Shown piece by piece: positions 34,938 through 47,392 of a DNA stretch of 64,000 nt. The first letter of the stretch is position 1. Each line of letters begins with the position of its first letter. This DNA is from Protula sp. h YS-2021 (taxonomy: Eukaryota; Annelida; Polychaeta; Sabellida; Serpulidae). Under the pieces are notes generated by a model. That model worked only from the letters and a program-made list of their open reading frames with translations. It had not been told where the DNA came from and did not search any database. Both the position numbers and the translations under genes were made by a program. The stretch lies in NCBI GenBank assembly GCA_949752745.1, contig OX457026.1, forward strand, positions 31,181,411 to 31,245,410. Direction: 5' to 3'.

Positions 34938-35915
34938 GGGGGGGGGGGCACTCTCTTACCAACTGGTTACCATCCGTGTCCATGACTTTTTAAAGCAAGT
35001 CCTAAACGTGGGGTGCGAATTTTGCAACAATACACCCTTTTTAGCCAAGCGAGGAGTACAATTCTGAAAGAACCACCCTTTTGTGGTAAACGGAGACCTG
35101 AATGAAAATTACACCCCCCCTCCAACACCCTCCCCTCTTTATCAAAATTGTTGGTACACGCGGAACGCATCTGACGTTAATACTAGATTGGTCAGTGTTT
35201 TTGTTAAAACAAAAACGGATATGTCTCCCCCCTCCCCCCAATCAGTCACGTGGAAAAAATTCCTCGCTTACAATACAACATTGGCGAGCCCAAAAATACA
35301 TTTTTACAGAAAACGAATGAAGAAAAACTTCGCAGTAAACATTTACATTTTTTGCAAGTTCTTTTTGCCAAGTTTCAGCCTAATCCAACAAACAGTTTTG
35401 TAGATATCGCAACAATATGGTCAAAAAAGTTCAAAATCAAAAATAAAAAAATTCGCCAAAAATATAGTTTCAGCGGAAATGAAGAAAAACTTCGCAGTAA
35501 ACATTTGCACTATATGTGTGTTGTTCTTGCCACGTTTCAGCCTAATCCAACAAACTGTTTCGGAGATATAGCCTGCCAAAGTGAAAAAAAATGCACGAAC
35601 CCCCCCACCCCCTCTATGTTCAAAAATTTGCCAAAAATATAATTTTTGAGGAAACGAAAAAAAAAGAACACGGACATCATCTAGACATGTACCCCAATAC
35701 GTATGTTTCGAGAAAAATCGACTCATTAATTTCATAAGAACTCACTGCGGACAGACGGACGGACGGACAGACAGACGGACGGACGGAAGGACAGACACAC
35801 CAAATGCTAGATATGTCTCCCTTACGGGGAAATATATAATTACCCCCGTTCTCTGCGTTTTTTTTTACACCGATGGTAACACATCTCATAGCACGTGCCC
35901 CCCCCCCCCCCCCCC
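34938..35915. mobile_element. G-run-ended MITE, long copy
   Basis: The left end is a G-run followed by CACTCTCTTACCAACTGGTT and ACCATCCG. The right end, read in reverse, is a G-run followed by CACGTGCTATGAGATGTGTT and ACCATCGG. The interior (35240-35640) holds two tandem copies, about 165-172 bp long, of a unit with GAAGAAAAACTTCGCAGTAA and TTTCAGCCTAATCCAACAAA. A GACG/GACA microsatellite lies at 35748-35795. It may be a longer relative of the copy at 5891, or that element with a nested insertion. Short ORFs inside are not credible genes. Confidence 0.6.
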
Positions 35916-37796
35916 AGGGGATTCCAGGACCAGAGTAAGTTATAAGCATATTCCCTGATAGTAAAGACCAAAAAGAGGATGTTGTATCTGACCTCAATAT
36001 TGAAGTATCAGTATCTTTAATGCAGGTCACTTAAGCACGAACTGTACAACTTGCCCCGTAGTACTCTTGGCCAGCTTTGAAGTGCATTTGTGTCCATAGA
36101 AATAGAACACATACAGCAGAACTTGGGTGAGAAACTGTAACAGCACTTATGGGCGCTGCTAGTGGCGAAAGGGAGCTTCACCTCTGTGTGAGCCAAAAAA
36201 AAACGTATAATTGACTTCTGAAAAAAAGTTGGATGGGCTGATAGCGCCAAAGGTGTGTTTATCCCGTTGCTTCGGATCTCTGTCGGTGAAGTATTAAGGT
36301 ATTATTGTTTATGGATTTGACCATTACTTCTTGAAACGAAGAAATATGTTGTACATTGTTTCATGAAGTACGGATTGATGAAATACTTTTAAGAATTATA
36401 CAACAGGAAAAAGATTTGAAGAAACTGTTCCTAGAGGTAAGCTCTTTAATACGTTTCTCTCTAATGTAGAATTTTCACCAAAAAAAGGTTCACAGTCTTT
36501 TTCTATAAAACCTAGACAATACATGACCAGAGTTTATGGAACGGAATCTTACTTTCTTAGCGAGAACCTTATTCTGAAATATTAAACACTTGGCCAAAAA
36601 TAATATTTTACAATCATTTTCTCCCTTCGAGAAGAAGTGTTCAAAACTTTTCAGCCTGATTTTAACTTTCTTTTCCTTTGCAGACAAGCCAATGTCTTTT
36701 TTTCGGATTCCGAAACCTTTTTGGCCATTTTACTTACTCTATGAAACGGCATCCCTCACCCATCCCCTAGAATCACCAAGAATTGTGTGTAACTGAATCT
36801 GGAAATTTATATGAACATTAAGTATCACTTAAAATGACCAGAAAAGATTTGGCATCCACGCGTCGTACCACCGTCAATGGCATGCCACTAAACTCCCCGT
36901 ATTTTGCGTATGCGAAAATAAAAACCAAGGTTCACATCTTCAGATCAAATACCACATATGTGCGAAATTTGGGGGTCCTAGGGTCAGTTTGGTCAGAGGA
37001 GTACTACAGATAGAAATGACGGACCAGTAAAGAGAAAAAAAGATCCAGAACATCGGCCCCGGACAACTTCAGTATGCTCTATGCAAGCCTTTGACTTCCC
37101 AAGTGTAAATCACCTACTTTTTTCTTTTGTTTCTCTGTCTGTTCCTCTTTTTTTTACTTTTAATCTTTATCTTTTTATTTCATTTTCAAGATCAAATACC
37201 AGTGTTTATCAGCACAGAACAATAGAATAAAAAACATGAAGATAAGTCAAACACAATCTGTCAATCATAGCACTTTCGGACCCACATCAAGCGTCTGCTT
37301 AAAGAGCAATCGACGGGTTCAAAAACTCTTGTTTGATATGACAACACAGTGATATGATTCTAGAAATGTCAAGTTTCATTGAACAAAAACAACAAAGCTG
37401 TACAAGTCATTTTTTAATTAGTGGTGCCTCAGATTTCTGCAAATTTCGCGAATTTGTTCACGGTATGCACACCGATCCCTTCATTTTCTGGGCATGAAAA
37501 TCAGTCATTCTAGTTCTTATTCTTTTACCAAAGTTTCTTCCATTTTAGTGGTCACATTGTAAAAGTTATCATTATCAATAAATAGATCATTTCCTTTAAC
37601 TGGGCTTTAGTGTCCAGTTGAAAATGGTGACAAAGTTCAAAATTTATTTTAAAAAATTACACATAGCCATCGTAAATGACTGACATAATGACGAAAAACA
37701 TGACAATTTCAGGAGCGTGCAAGTTGTTTCCCCATAGAGTTTATTAAAAAAAAATGAAATAGGCTTCACACATATACTGCGGTAGCGGATAATCGA
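35916..37796. other. Intergenic, nothing recognised
   Basis: AT-rich sequence with no supportable gene, RNA or element. Confidence 0.5.
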
Positions 37797-38339
37797 AGGG
37801 TGAGGTACTGTGACGGAGGGTGACCACACTGTCCAAGGGTGAGGTACTGTGGCGGAGGGTGACCACACTGTCCAAGGGTGAGGCACTGTGACGGAGGGTG
37901 ACCACACTGTCCAAGGGTGAGGCACTGTGACGGAGGGTGACCACACTGTCCAAGGGTGAGGTACTGTGACGGAGGGTGACCACACTGTTCAAAGGTGAGG
38001 TACTGTGACGGAGGGTGACCACACTGTCCAAGGGTGAGGTACTGTGGCGGAGGGTGACCACACTGTCCAAGGGTGAGGTACTGTGACGGAGGGTGACCAC
38101 ACTGTCCAAGGGTGAGGTACTGTGAAGGAGGGTGACCACACTGTCCAAGGGTGAGGTACTGTGACGGAGGGTGACCACACTGTTCAAGGGTGAGGTACTG
38201 TGACGGAGGGCGACCACACTGTTCAAGGGTGGAGGTACTGTGACGGAGGGTGACCACACTGTTGAAGGGTGAGGTACTGTGACGGAGAGGTGACCACACT
38301 GTTGAAGGGTGAGGTACTGTGACGGAGGTTGACCACACT
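37797..38339. repeat. 39 bp minisatellite, about 14 copies
   Basis: Each unit contains GGGTGAGGTACTGTGACGGA followed by GGGTGACCACACTGTCCAA. Copies differ at a few sites (gtccaa, gttcaa, gttgaa). Because 39 is a multiple of three, long ORFs stay open on the - strand in all frames (up to 190 codons), reading repeats of WSPSVTVPHPWTV and its frame variants. Nothing else suggests these are translated. The array abuts a repeat A copy. Confidence 0.93.
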
Positions 38340-38612
38340 ATGGTTATCGCTGTCGGAATGGCGATTCCAGGTTATTGTCTCGAGGTCTAAATATCGTCGC
38401 TTCACCGACGTCTATGCAAAGTTGGCAGACAGATGTTGTTTCGATTTCGATTTGCAACCTTTACGCGACGTTCATTGGACGTCGGATTATCGTCGTCTAT
38501 CCACCGTCGGAAGGTAGACATTATTTCGACTTTAATAGACAACCAAAGTCCGGGGTCGATCCGAGGTCGAGTTCGGCGTCTGTCTGGCGTCGATGCAATG
38601 TCGCAATGTTTA
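38340..38612. repeat. Dispersed repeat A, copy 5
   Basis: Carries TTTGCAACCTTTACGCGACG, GACGTCGGATTATCGTCG and ATGTCGCAATGTTTACT in the same order as the copy at 26155-26490. Confidence 0.65.
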
Positions 38613-39169
38613 CTAGGAACATTTTTAAAGTCAATCGTTTCTGTACCAAATAGCTACAGCTTTGCTACTGTAACTGGCACAATATAAAAATAAATTATTA
38701 TTCTAAACCATTATTCAATCAAATGGTGGGCTCTGAATTTCTAATGGCAAAGAAGACAGCCTTTATTTATTGGCCACTAAATTCTATTTTTTCACATTGA
38801 TTTGTTGAATTTATTTGTCTCTGTAAGATAAAAATTTGAAACCTTGCCTTCGGATAGTCGTGGGCATTATTAGCTTAATCTGGATTGCAGATAAATGATA
38901 TCTTATCAGTTGATTTCACAGACAAACACCTGATCACTACACGTCATTTATTTATTTTTATTATTTGCTTTATTTTTATTATTATTGTGTTGGGGGGAGG
39001 GAGGGTTTCCCTGTTCATGGGTATATTCCCCCTATCCTTGGGTAGCGGGGAGAGGGTAAAACAGCTTGCCCCACCTGGCAGACTTAACCCCTCCTCCCTA
39101 CAGAAGCAAATACTCAGGTGATTTAAACAATTCTCCGCTTTCAAGGTAAGAAAATGGCAATAGATTGGG

Positions 39170-39260
<91 letters not shown>

Positions 39261-40629
39261 TTGCTTTCTCATTTCAGGTTTAAAATTCGTTGTAGTTTGT
39301 CTAAAAAAAATAAGTCTTATAATTTGTAATTGTAAAAAATTTTCCAAATAAAGTATTCTCTTACACCATCTAACTTAACAGCGACAATGCATATATTGAA
39401 ATTTTCAAAGACAATCCTTTAGGCCCATTTTCACGATCCATTAGCGCTATAATAACTGAATTACCGTAAAAAATTCTATGCACGAGAAAAAAACGAACAC
39501 ATGAATTGAAAGAGGACAATAAAGTGTAATGCCTTTTGAGTGCCTTCAGACATAATAGTCAGACGCCACTGGTGGCCTCAGGACTTAGTCTATTAAAAGA
39601 AACCACTGTACCATACGAAATGCTTCTTGGAAAAGTATAACTACTGGGTGTGTATAAACTGAGCGAGATTTGAATCAAAACAAATCTTCGATACCGCAAT
39701 GTTTGAATGAAAACCAGTTCCTTACGACCTGATCGTTGAATCGCGTATCTCTCTGAGTTAACCTGAGAGAGTCATATCCTGCCTTGAATATCAAAATCGC
39801 TGGGGGTTTTTTTTTTTAAGACTAGCCGAATTCGCCAAGCTGATCTAGTGTAATCAGTAGGGGCTCTATGTACGCATACCCATGTTAACCTTTGCGTAAA
39901 CTCCTTTTTCACCAGCCGATTTTGTCGAATTTATTTCAGATCACTTTTGAATGTTCCCACTGTAGTCATGTGGAAAGTTGCCATCTTGAGGGCTCAAAAT
40001 TTCTATGAAGCTAGGATGGAATTGCAATATTCAGCAAACCAATACAATACGCTTTTCTGCTCACTCAAGTAATCACCAGAATACAATTGCAATTTAATAA
40101 GACGGATCATAATGAAATGAAGATGTAAATTTTTGGCTTTGTAAACAAGAAGCGGGAAGATTCATTAAAGCATGCAAAAATAATAATGTATCTGTGTTCA
40201 CCAATTTTGGCCTGGTTCGATGGTGTTCTTGAGTTACGCATTATTTGAATATATCTTAAATGGTATGCAATATATTGTCTATACAAATAGACAATAGTTA
40301 GTTAAACTTTGTCAGTTTTGCGCTTTGCTAAAAAAAACAGTGATCGGTCCCAACATAAGTAATTTGAGACATAAATTTATACAGCAAATGGGGATTTGTT
40401 TGTATGAATGATTGCCCAGTGTTCCAATACTTGAAGCCCTAGAATAAAACCCGTTGATGGAGCCAGTTGCCCAGATCTGGAAAAAATGGGAAAATAGTAA
40501 AACCTGTTTTAACTGAATAACAAGGAATAAACAGATGTAAAATACGTTACGTAAAAGCAAGGTATGTCATGGTTATTACGCAACACAGCTCAGCTGCAGA
40601 AATTATTTTCATATGTCTGAATCACATAA
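38613..40629. other. Intergenic with one microsatellite
   Basis: No gene supported. The only clear structure is the (AG)n tract at 39174-39256. Confidence 0.5.
39174..39256. repeat. (AG)n microsatellite
   Basis: Uninterrupted AG dinucleotides, about 41 units; gives spurious RERE and SLSL ORFs. Confidence 0.97.
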
Positions 40630-40923
40630 CTAAAACTATCGTTTTATTTTCGTAAAACGCGCTTTTACGAGTAAAAGCGCAATTCGCATTCTACACTTTT
40701 AGATGGGTTCCCTTCCGGTTATTTAATACCACGCAAATAGAAATGAAATTTTTCCTTGTGAATAGAATGGTCCCTTCACACTCACTGTCTTCCCTCCATC
40801 TCCAACCAATCAGCATGGGAGAATGATAAGAATTACGTCATTCGAAGACATCAATCATTCCCTTCAAGCCCCAAAAAATGGTGACAACACACCCAGGCTT
40901 GTTGCGGGCTGGTTGGGAGGGAA

Positions 40924-41041
40924 GGCTAAAAGTGGAGAACCCGAATTGCGCTTTTACTCTTAAAAGCGCGTTTTACGAAAATAAAGCGATAGTTTTACTT
41001 CTTAAAAGCTTTGAATTCGCTTATCTCCACTTTTAGATGGG
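40924..41041 (-). repeat. DIRS internal complementary region (copy 3)
   Basis: On the - strand it begins CCCATCTAAAAGTGGAGATA, passes AAGCTTTTAAGAAGTAAAAC, and ends TCTCCACTTTTAG. Its second half matches the complement of the element's own right terminus (40630-40715) at most positions: both contain TTTTCGTAAAACGCGCTTTT. Confidence 0.75.
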
Positions 41042-42167
41042 ACTAAAGTCCGGAGTAGGGGAGCCTGTAATTCTGTAAAATTGCATGAAAATAAACTTGC
41101 GAATTACGCTGTAAAGCTCGTCAGAGCGCATTGTCCTTGGACATCTAAAGAAAATAGTATTGAGGCAAATAAAAGGCTCAAACTAAATTCCACTTCTTTT
41201 AATTTTCTTTCAAGACATGGTCGGGGCGAACACTCCCGATCTGTTGACAAAATTCAACAAAATAGACTAGTGGTAACAAAAAGAAGAATAGTCGTGGGCT
41301 GCGTCTAGTGACCAAGTAGCCTGCCCGACTGAGTATCCAATCCATCCCCCTCCTACCTCCCACTGGATGGAGCCCAACCTGGGATATTCCACGTTACATC
41401 TAAAACGTATGAATTTTAAAATAATGATAATAAAGTTTTATTATCTTTGAACAAGTTCTCCCTAAAGGAACAGTAAATCTAAAATGATTTCTGTAAAATA
41501 AAGAATGACACAGGAGAAATTAACTCTGGCTGTGTCCTTAAATGCATGCTGGCTTATCAACCCTGAATAAAAACACATGGGACTCATACTAAAGGCGTTG
41601 TCAAGATTCTGAAACATTAAACGAAATACTGCTAAAATTCGTTATATTTGTGAATATAAAGTTCTACGACACTCACAGAGTGTAAAATTTATCACAGAAA
41701 ACTAAAATTACTGAGATTATCCACAAATCAAGCACTTATGGGCACAGATCCCATAAACGGTACCCTGGGCACTCTTGGTATGGTCACTACAGGATGGGTT
41801 CTCCCTCTCATGGGATCAGATGGTGTCAAGTCTTTGTCTATCGGAAAGACTCCCCCCTTTTTTCTAGGAAAACCTAGAACAAAGGGAGTCACCATGACTG
41901 TTTCCGTGAGAACGGGAGTTTGCTGCAGTGGCAGTACCTTACACACAGTTATATCAGTAAGGAACATGAAAACGTCTCTGGACCCATACATTTGGGTCTT
42001 AAAATAAACTTCGAAAAGGAACCAACAGTCTAGTCAGTGGTTTGAACGAAACGGTGTGGTCACTTCTTGACCTTGTGATGATAGCCGCCACGGCCCTTGG
42101 GTGGAAGGCTCTTCGGTTTGCCTTTGCCCTTAGGTCTAGGAATGGAAGGCCTGTAACCAAAAATGAT

Positions 42168-42445
42168 TTAGGTTTTACTTGCTGCTTCCGCTTCAATAAA
42201 AGGACCTAAAGAATAAATACCTAAAATTTCGTCTTGGGAGAAATCTTTAAGGTAATACTTAATAAACGAGTTTGGTGAAGCCCAGCAACCCGTTTTGAGT
42301 ACCTCGGAAAACGACTCATTGTGAATGGCCCTAAGTGAATTAGCCACTCGTCTGGCTTGATGGGCTTTGACGTTACAGAGTAAGCTTTTACGAATTGTAA
42401 TATTAACTTTAAAGTAACTTTCCTTTCCCTAGTCATTAAGTTCAT
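42168..42445 (-). pseudogene. DIRS tyrosine recombinase, C-terminal fragment
   Basis: The frame ending at TAA 42168-42170 reads VKAHQARRVANSLRAIHNES, then KTGCWASPNSFIKYYLKDFS, then GIYSLGPFIEAEAASKT. HQAR is the HxxR box, and the tyrosine pair in FIKYYL holds the nucleophile. This stretch is intact here but broken in the copy at 55661. The upstream catalytic domain is missing or unreadable beyond about 42420, so the protein cannot be functional. Confidence 0.82.
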
Positions 42446-42547
42446 TGTTTAAGTCTATGCGAAATAATAAGTCGGCAGTGTGTTGACTTATTGTACAGCA
42501 CTGTAAGAAGTGACAGTATGTCACCAAAACGTTTTCTCGTTCTTTAA

Positions 42548-42548
<1 letters not shown>

Positions 42549-42639
<91 letters not shown>
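42549..42639. repeat. (AT)n microsatellite
   Basis: Uninterrupted AT dinucleotides, about 45 units. Confidence 0.97.
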
Positions 42640-42641
<2 letters not shown>

Positions 42642-42999
42642 TACTGTTTTTATTGGAATTTTTTATCATCACAAACTGCCGGTTCATCACTTTTTGGTTC
42701 ATTTTAAAATTATACGAAGCTGTGTATTATCAATATAATTTTTATTGTGTAAAGTTTCTCTCTAAAACTCTCGAGATAAATATCGAGTGTTAAAGGTCAT
42801 TCTTGGTTGCTAGTCTGTTATCTAACTTTCAATTCCTTATGCACATTCAGCCTGCTGCTTGTCCATCTTTGTTAATTCAAAACTTCCGTCTCCTGCCCCA
42901 ATCCCCGGCTCCGCACACATTCTGTAATTTTTTAATTACGTGTTCAATGTGGGTCATATCCTTTGTTCGTAGTTGTGTTCAAATTGAAATTTTCCTATT

Positions 43000-43790
43000 A
43001 CGGGGGGGTTTCCGAAAAAAGCCCAGGGCTCCTATTATGGAAACTGGCCAATTTCAGGCGCTCATTTAGAAACCAAATAGAAGCCCCGGGGCTTTTATCA
43101 AGAAACAGTTTCCTAATTAGAACCCCGGGGCTTCTATTGTTTAGAATGGGGGGTTGTCGATAAGTTTTTATTGGAAAAAAAGAAAATTTACCATCAATGT
43201 CTTATTAAAGAGCTACATGCTGGGGATATCCGCACAAAACACACAAAAACAACAGTAGCTAAAAAAGTCTGTTAAAGTTGGGGTGGGAGGGGTTGACTTG
43301 CGCAAAGCACAGGATTAAGCAACGACGCAGAACGTGTCTAGGGGTTTGCCTCACATCAAAGGATTAAGTGCACCGTGTCCGCATTGCGAGTAAAAACCAG
43401 TTCTTAAAAGACTTGCAGGGAAGGAGGGGCAACATTACGCCGCCCGTTTCAGTACTCGGCCCGTTATATTTCCAGTAATACTCCGGAGTAAAGGTGGAAG
43501 TCGGGAGGGGGTGTCTGTTCGCCTTGTGCAAAGCACAGGATTAACCAACGACGCAGAACAGGTTTAGGGACCGCCTCATAACAAAGGATTAAGTGCACCG
43601 TGTCTGCATGCGAGTAAACACGAGTTCTAAAAAGACTTACAGGGAAGGAGGGGGCTTTTATTAGGAAACATTTGTTCAGGTCTTATGTTATCTCCATATA
43701 GAAGCCCCGGGGCTTCGATTGGGAAACAGTTTCCTAATAAGAGCCCCGGGCTTTTGTATGGGGGGAGCTTCTTTTCGGAAACTCTCGGTA
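43000..43790. repeat. Composite repeat with GAAGCCCCGGGGCTTC palindromes
   Basis: Palindromic AGAAGCCCCGGGGCTT lies near 43080 and 43700, and half-copies such as GAACCCCGGGGCTTCTATT occur near 43120. AAACAGTTTCCTAAT links the pairs. Between them a unit is duplicated (about 43297-43440 and 43527-43660), sharing GCAAAGCACAGGATTAA, AACGACGCAGAAC and AAAGGATTAAGTGCACCGTG. Looks like a nested or tandem non-autonomous element. Confidence 0.65.
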
Positions 43791-43910
43791 AATGTTTAAC
43801 TTGTGCTATAACGAATTGAGCATTGATATAAAAATATATCTTTTGATCAAAAACATATTTAAAGCTGCAAAAAACATTTTTTGAAATTATAGACTATTTA
43901 GAGATACCCT

Positions 43911-43946
43911 TCCTCCCTCCCTCCCTCCCTCCCTCCCTCCCTCCCT
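43911..43946. repeat. (CCCT)n microsatellite
   Basis: About nine CCCT units. Confidence 0.95.
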
Positions 43947-44641
43947 AGATTGAAAAATATGAGGATTAAACATACATGGTTTCCTGTTTATAATGGTTTC
44001 AGGTATATACCACCTACTTAACAGAAGGCAGTCAATTGGTTAAAAAACTGTCGGTTGATGTGACACAGTGGCACATTTTCTCATGACTGTTCAAGAATTC
44101 GCTATTTTGAACCAGCTGTTACCTACAAAACATATTGATTATGAAGCCCATAAAAACAGCTTTTGTCTCACGCATTTGCAAAAAAGTGAAACTGAAATGT
44201 GCGATAAGTACTACTTATTTAGAGAAAATCTCCTTATTCATACCGTTGAACTTCATGCGGTTTTTATGTGTTTAATATATATATGCTATTTGGTCAGCCT
44301 TTGAAACCATGTGTTTCTCAGTCATATCAAAAGATTTTGAAAACAAGCACTTTTTGTACTCAGTAAACTGTCATTATACAATAGAGTAACCCTGGGATAT
44401 ATCTTTTTAAAATAAGTCAATCGAATTTGATCAATAGCGTTTAGCGTGAACCCAACTCGTGACCTCATTAACCCAATTAACTAATTAACACTTGGCAAGT
44501 TGAAGTCTTGCAACGAGTAAACTGAAGTTATTCGAGGCCAATGTTCCGGAGCCTTTTCTCCTTTACTAGTCCGTCATGTTGTATGTGCTACTACTTTGGC
44601 CATGCTATCAATAGCACACCGAAATTTCGCACAAGTAGAGC

Positions 44642-44847
<206 letters not shown>

Positions 44848-44879
44848 AACATCAGTAAACGTTCAAAGTTGATGAGATT

Positions 44880-45310
44880 GTTGCTTGGTAGTTCCGAAAG
44901 ATTCTGTCAAATTTTGTGGCGAGTAGAACGAAGGAGTGGCTATATGGCGTCATCACGTAAAATATAGATGTATTGTGAATGAGGTGTTGTGTGCAAAATA
45001 TATCGATATCGGAAAGTAGTGTCCTTTGGTCGGACCGTTCACTCAATTTTTGAACGTTGTAGCGAAAATTAAGAAAGACGTATGAAGTCCTTACTTTCTC
45101 AGCCGCTGAACATCGGAGAAAATTGAAATTTTTGTCGCGATTCGGACAACAGTGCGGCGTATGGCGTCACCATGTAACATATGCATATAATTTTAACAAA
45201 ATGGGTATTCTTTGGATCAGTCGGACGACTGTATCAACTTTCGACGCGTGTAGTGAAATTCAGAAAGGGGAAATTGCGTAAAAGTTTATCCGCTGTTAAG
45301 AACAATATCT
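44880..45310. repeat. Two diverged tandem units, about 200-220 bp
   Basis: Both units carry TATGGCGTCAYCAYGTAA, a CTTTGG followed by GTCGGAC, then GTAGYGAAA and AGAAAG (near 44945-45080 and 45160-45275). Non-coding as far as can be seen. Confidence 0.6.
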
Positions 45311-45839
45311 CTATGGCGAAACGTTGGATCGACTTGGAGTAGTTATTCGTTAGATAAGTCGCAAGGTTTTTGTAAAGTGTTAAACTCATATAGAAAATTA
45401 AGAAAGCTATACAGTATCACCAACGCCCCCTCCCCGACTCCCGTTTCCTCGCCTTCCCCGTTTTGTCGGTTCTTTTGTTAACTGAGCATAGTTCTTAACT
45501 ACGCTGGGGATTTCAGCATTTTCCAGAAGATTCTCAAGTATTTCTGTTTTCATTAGACTGCTTGAAAACATTTTCTGCATTACTATCGACCCATGGCTAT
45601 TTCTGTCCCTGTGACTGTTTCTTTATATGTAATTTACCTTTTTGTGCGTTACTCATCTACAGCTGTTACTTAACATGTCACTCAGTCACGGGTCACGTTA
45701 CCCTAACCTTGGGTAAAATTGTTAGGGCTGCGTTAAGAGGCGCACCTACATCAGATGGCCGGGGGTTGGGGATGACAGTTGGCAGAAATTGTGCAAGAAA
45801 TCGCCTAAAAAAGAACTAGGGAAAAAGGAACTTACGCTA

Positions 45840-46110
45840 TTTGTAACGACCAACTTCCAGATCCGGATGAAAATGTAAGGTAAAACTTGTTTTCGTGATC
45901 CCTTTCAGATTTGGATAAAAAGACGTAGGATAAAACCTGCCTGTCTCGATCAGCTTCCAGACACCTACATAAATGTAACGTGGCATCCGAATTCTAACCC
46001 CATATACAAAAGACATACAGTGAAGCCCGTTTTAGCGCCCACCTTCCAGACTCGGATAAAAAAAGATGCATGGCAAACTCTATTGTAGTGACTACCAACT
46101 AGTTTTGTTT
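45840..46110. repeat. Degenerate repeat of CTTCCAGA-x-GGATAAA units
   Basis: Four loose units of about 50-80 bp with CCAACTTCCAGATCCGGATG, CAGATTTGGATAAAAA, CAGCTTCCAGACACC and CACCTTCCAGACTCGGATAA. The last is preceded by TACAGTGAAGCCC, which resembles the terminus of the next element. Confidence 0.5.
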
Positions 46111-46144
46111 AGTTTTGAAATTTTGACAATGAGCTGTGATTGTA

Positions 46145-47298
46145 CAGTGAAACCTCTGAAATCGGACCACCCTTGGGACCGAATAAAATGTGCCCTTTTT
46201 CAGAGGTGGTCCTATTTGGGGGACTTGGTCCTACTTGGGTAAAATTTTGCGGGTTGACCGCAGATTCAAGTTTGATGTCCAAACACAAAGAAAGTAATAT
46301 TCATTTATAATAACATCTATCATGTCTCAAATGTATGACAATCTGCACACAAGCATTCTATTTTGCATACTTTTGCAACGATATTTAGCAAACTAGTCCA
46401 GTTTTGTTTCTACCGAAAGTTCGTCTGACAATCAAAGAGTTTCTCTGAAAATAAAACTACACAAAGTAGTCTTTTTACTTAGCAATAACAAATCCATCCA
46501 AGATAATTTGCTTTGAGATAACTTTTGATTTCACGATGGCAGTTTGCAGTTCGGCTTCAATATCCAGAAGCTTATCCAGGATTAAAAGGTTCCCTTTTTC
46601 TCATAATCACAGTTTTCCTCATAGGCATTGACATACTCAATTTTCCGTTTTAATAGTCTTTTCAGCTAATTTTCTTTCACCAATCAATTTACAATTTACT
46701 GTCATTAATTATCTCAATTGTATGTTTGAGGCTAATGTCTTTTCTTTTTCTATTAATTTTTTCTCTGTTTTCCGTTTTGAGAAAGTTTTAACACTTTTTT
46801 CGTATTTAAATTACCTTTATGTGCTTAAATTAACATTTAATTGTCATTATGAATTCGGTGGTATTTGGGTCGGCTTAAATATTAAAAGAATAGGCACCAA
46901 ATAAATTAAATTGTCTCGGGTTTGTATATTGTCAGACGCTATTGTTTCGACAAGGTAGTATAGACAAAAATGTAGATAACAAAACTAAACCCCTGCCTGA
47001 TTACACATTTGCTACCATAATCATTGGCAACAGTATCTAAGACGGCAACATGCTCATTGCTGTAAATAATGTGCCGCAAAAATACAGTGGATTCCCCACT
47101 GACTGATAGTGTTCCGATCTCAGGCATTATGGGGGCTCGGGACCGAACAAAGCGGCCCAAAGTGGTCCGATCCGAGGTGGTCCCAATTGGGAGTTTTCTT
47201 AACCATTAAAGGCTATAGAGCGCATTCGGGACCGAAAAAAGTGCCCTGATTCAGAGGTGGTCCCAAGAGGAAAGTGGTCCGATGCCGAGATTCCACTG
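46145..47298. mobile_element. CAGTG-ended DNA transposon, non-autonomous
   Basis: TA flanks both sides (46143-46144 and 47299-47300). The left end CAGTGAAACCTCTGAAATCG and the right end, read in reverse, CAGTGGAATCTCGGCATCGG are inverted repeats that continue into GGACCAC. Subterminal GAGGTGGTCC words repeat on each side. The ends and TA duplication fit the Tc1/mariner/pogo group. The interior is AT-rich, without a transposase. Confidence 0.75.
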
Positions 47299-47392
47299 TA
47301 TTTGCAGAAACGAATTGAGGAATTATGGTTTTAGTAGGGGAGACAATTGTTTTGGTTTACCAAAAACAAGAAACTAAATAGTTGTCGAATAG

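Larger units (their letters stand above)
40630..42445 (-). mobile_element. DIRS retrotransposon 3' end, copy 3
   Basis: On the - strand, from high to low coordinate: a recombinase C-terminus (42445-42168), a 3' untranslated region, an internal complementary region (41041-40924) and the right inverted repeat ending near 40630. The ITR inner part has CCAATCAG at 40806-40813. The word TCCATCCAGTGGG (41350 region, - strand) has counterparts at 3357 and 62071 in the other two copies. Everything 5' of the recombinase is missing; an (AT)n tract starts about 100 bp beyond the break. Confidence 0.8.

Noticed and set aside
37766..38338. 190-codon - strand ORF (and two overlapping ones)
   Set aside because: Entirely the 39 bp minisatellite read in different frames; no start context, domain or splice evidence.
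37797..38339. CRISPR-like array
   Set aside because: Units are contiguous with no unique spacers, in a eukaryotic setting.
39141..39351. ORFs of SLSLSL and RERERE
   Set aside because: Direct translation of the (AG)n microsatellite.
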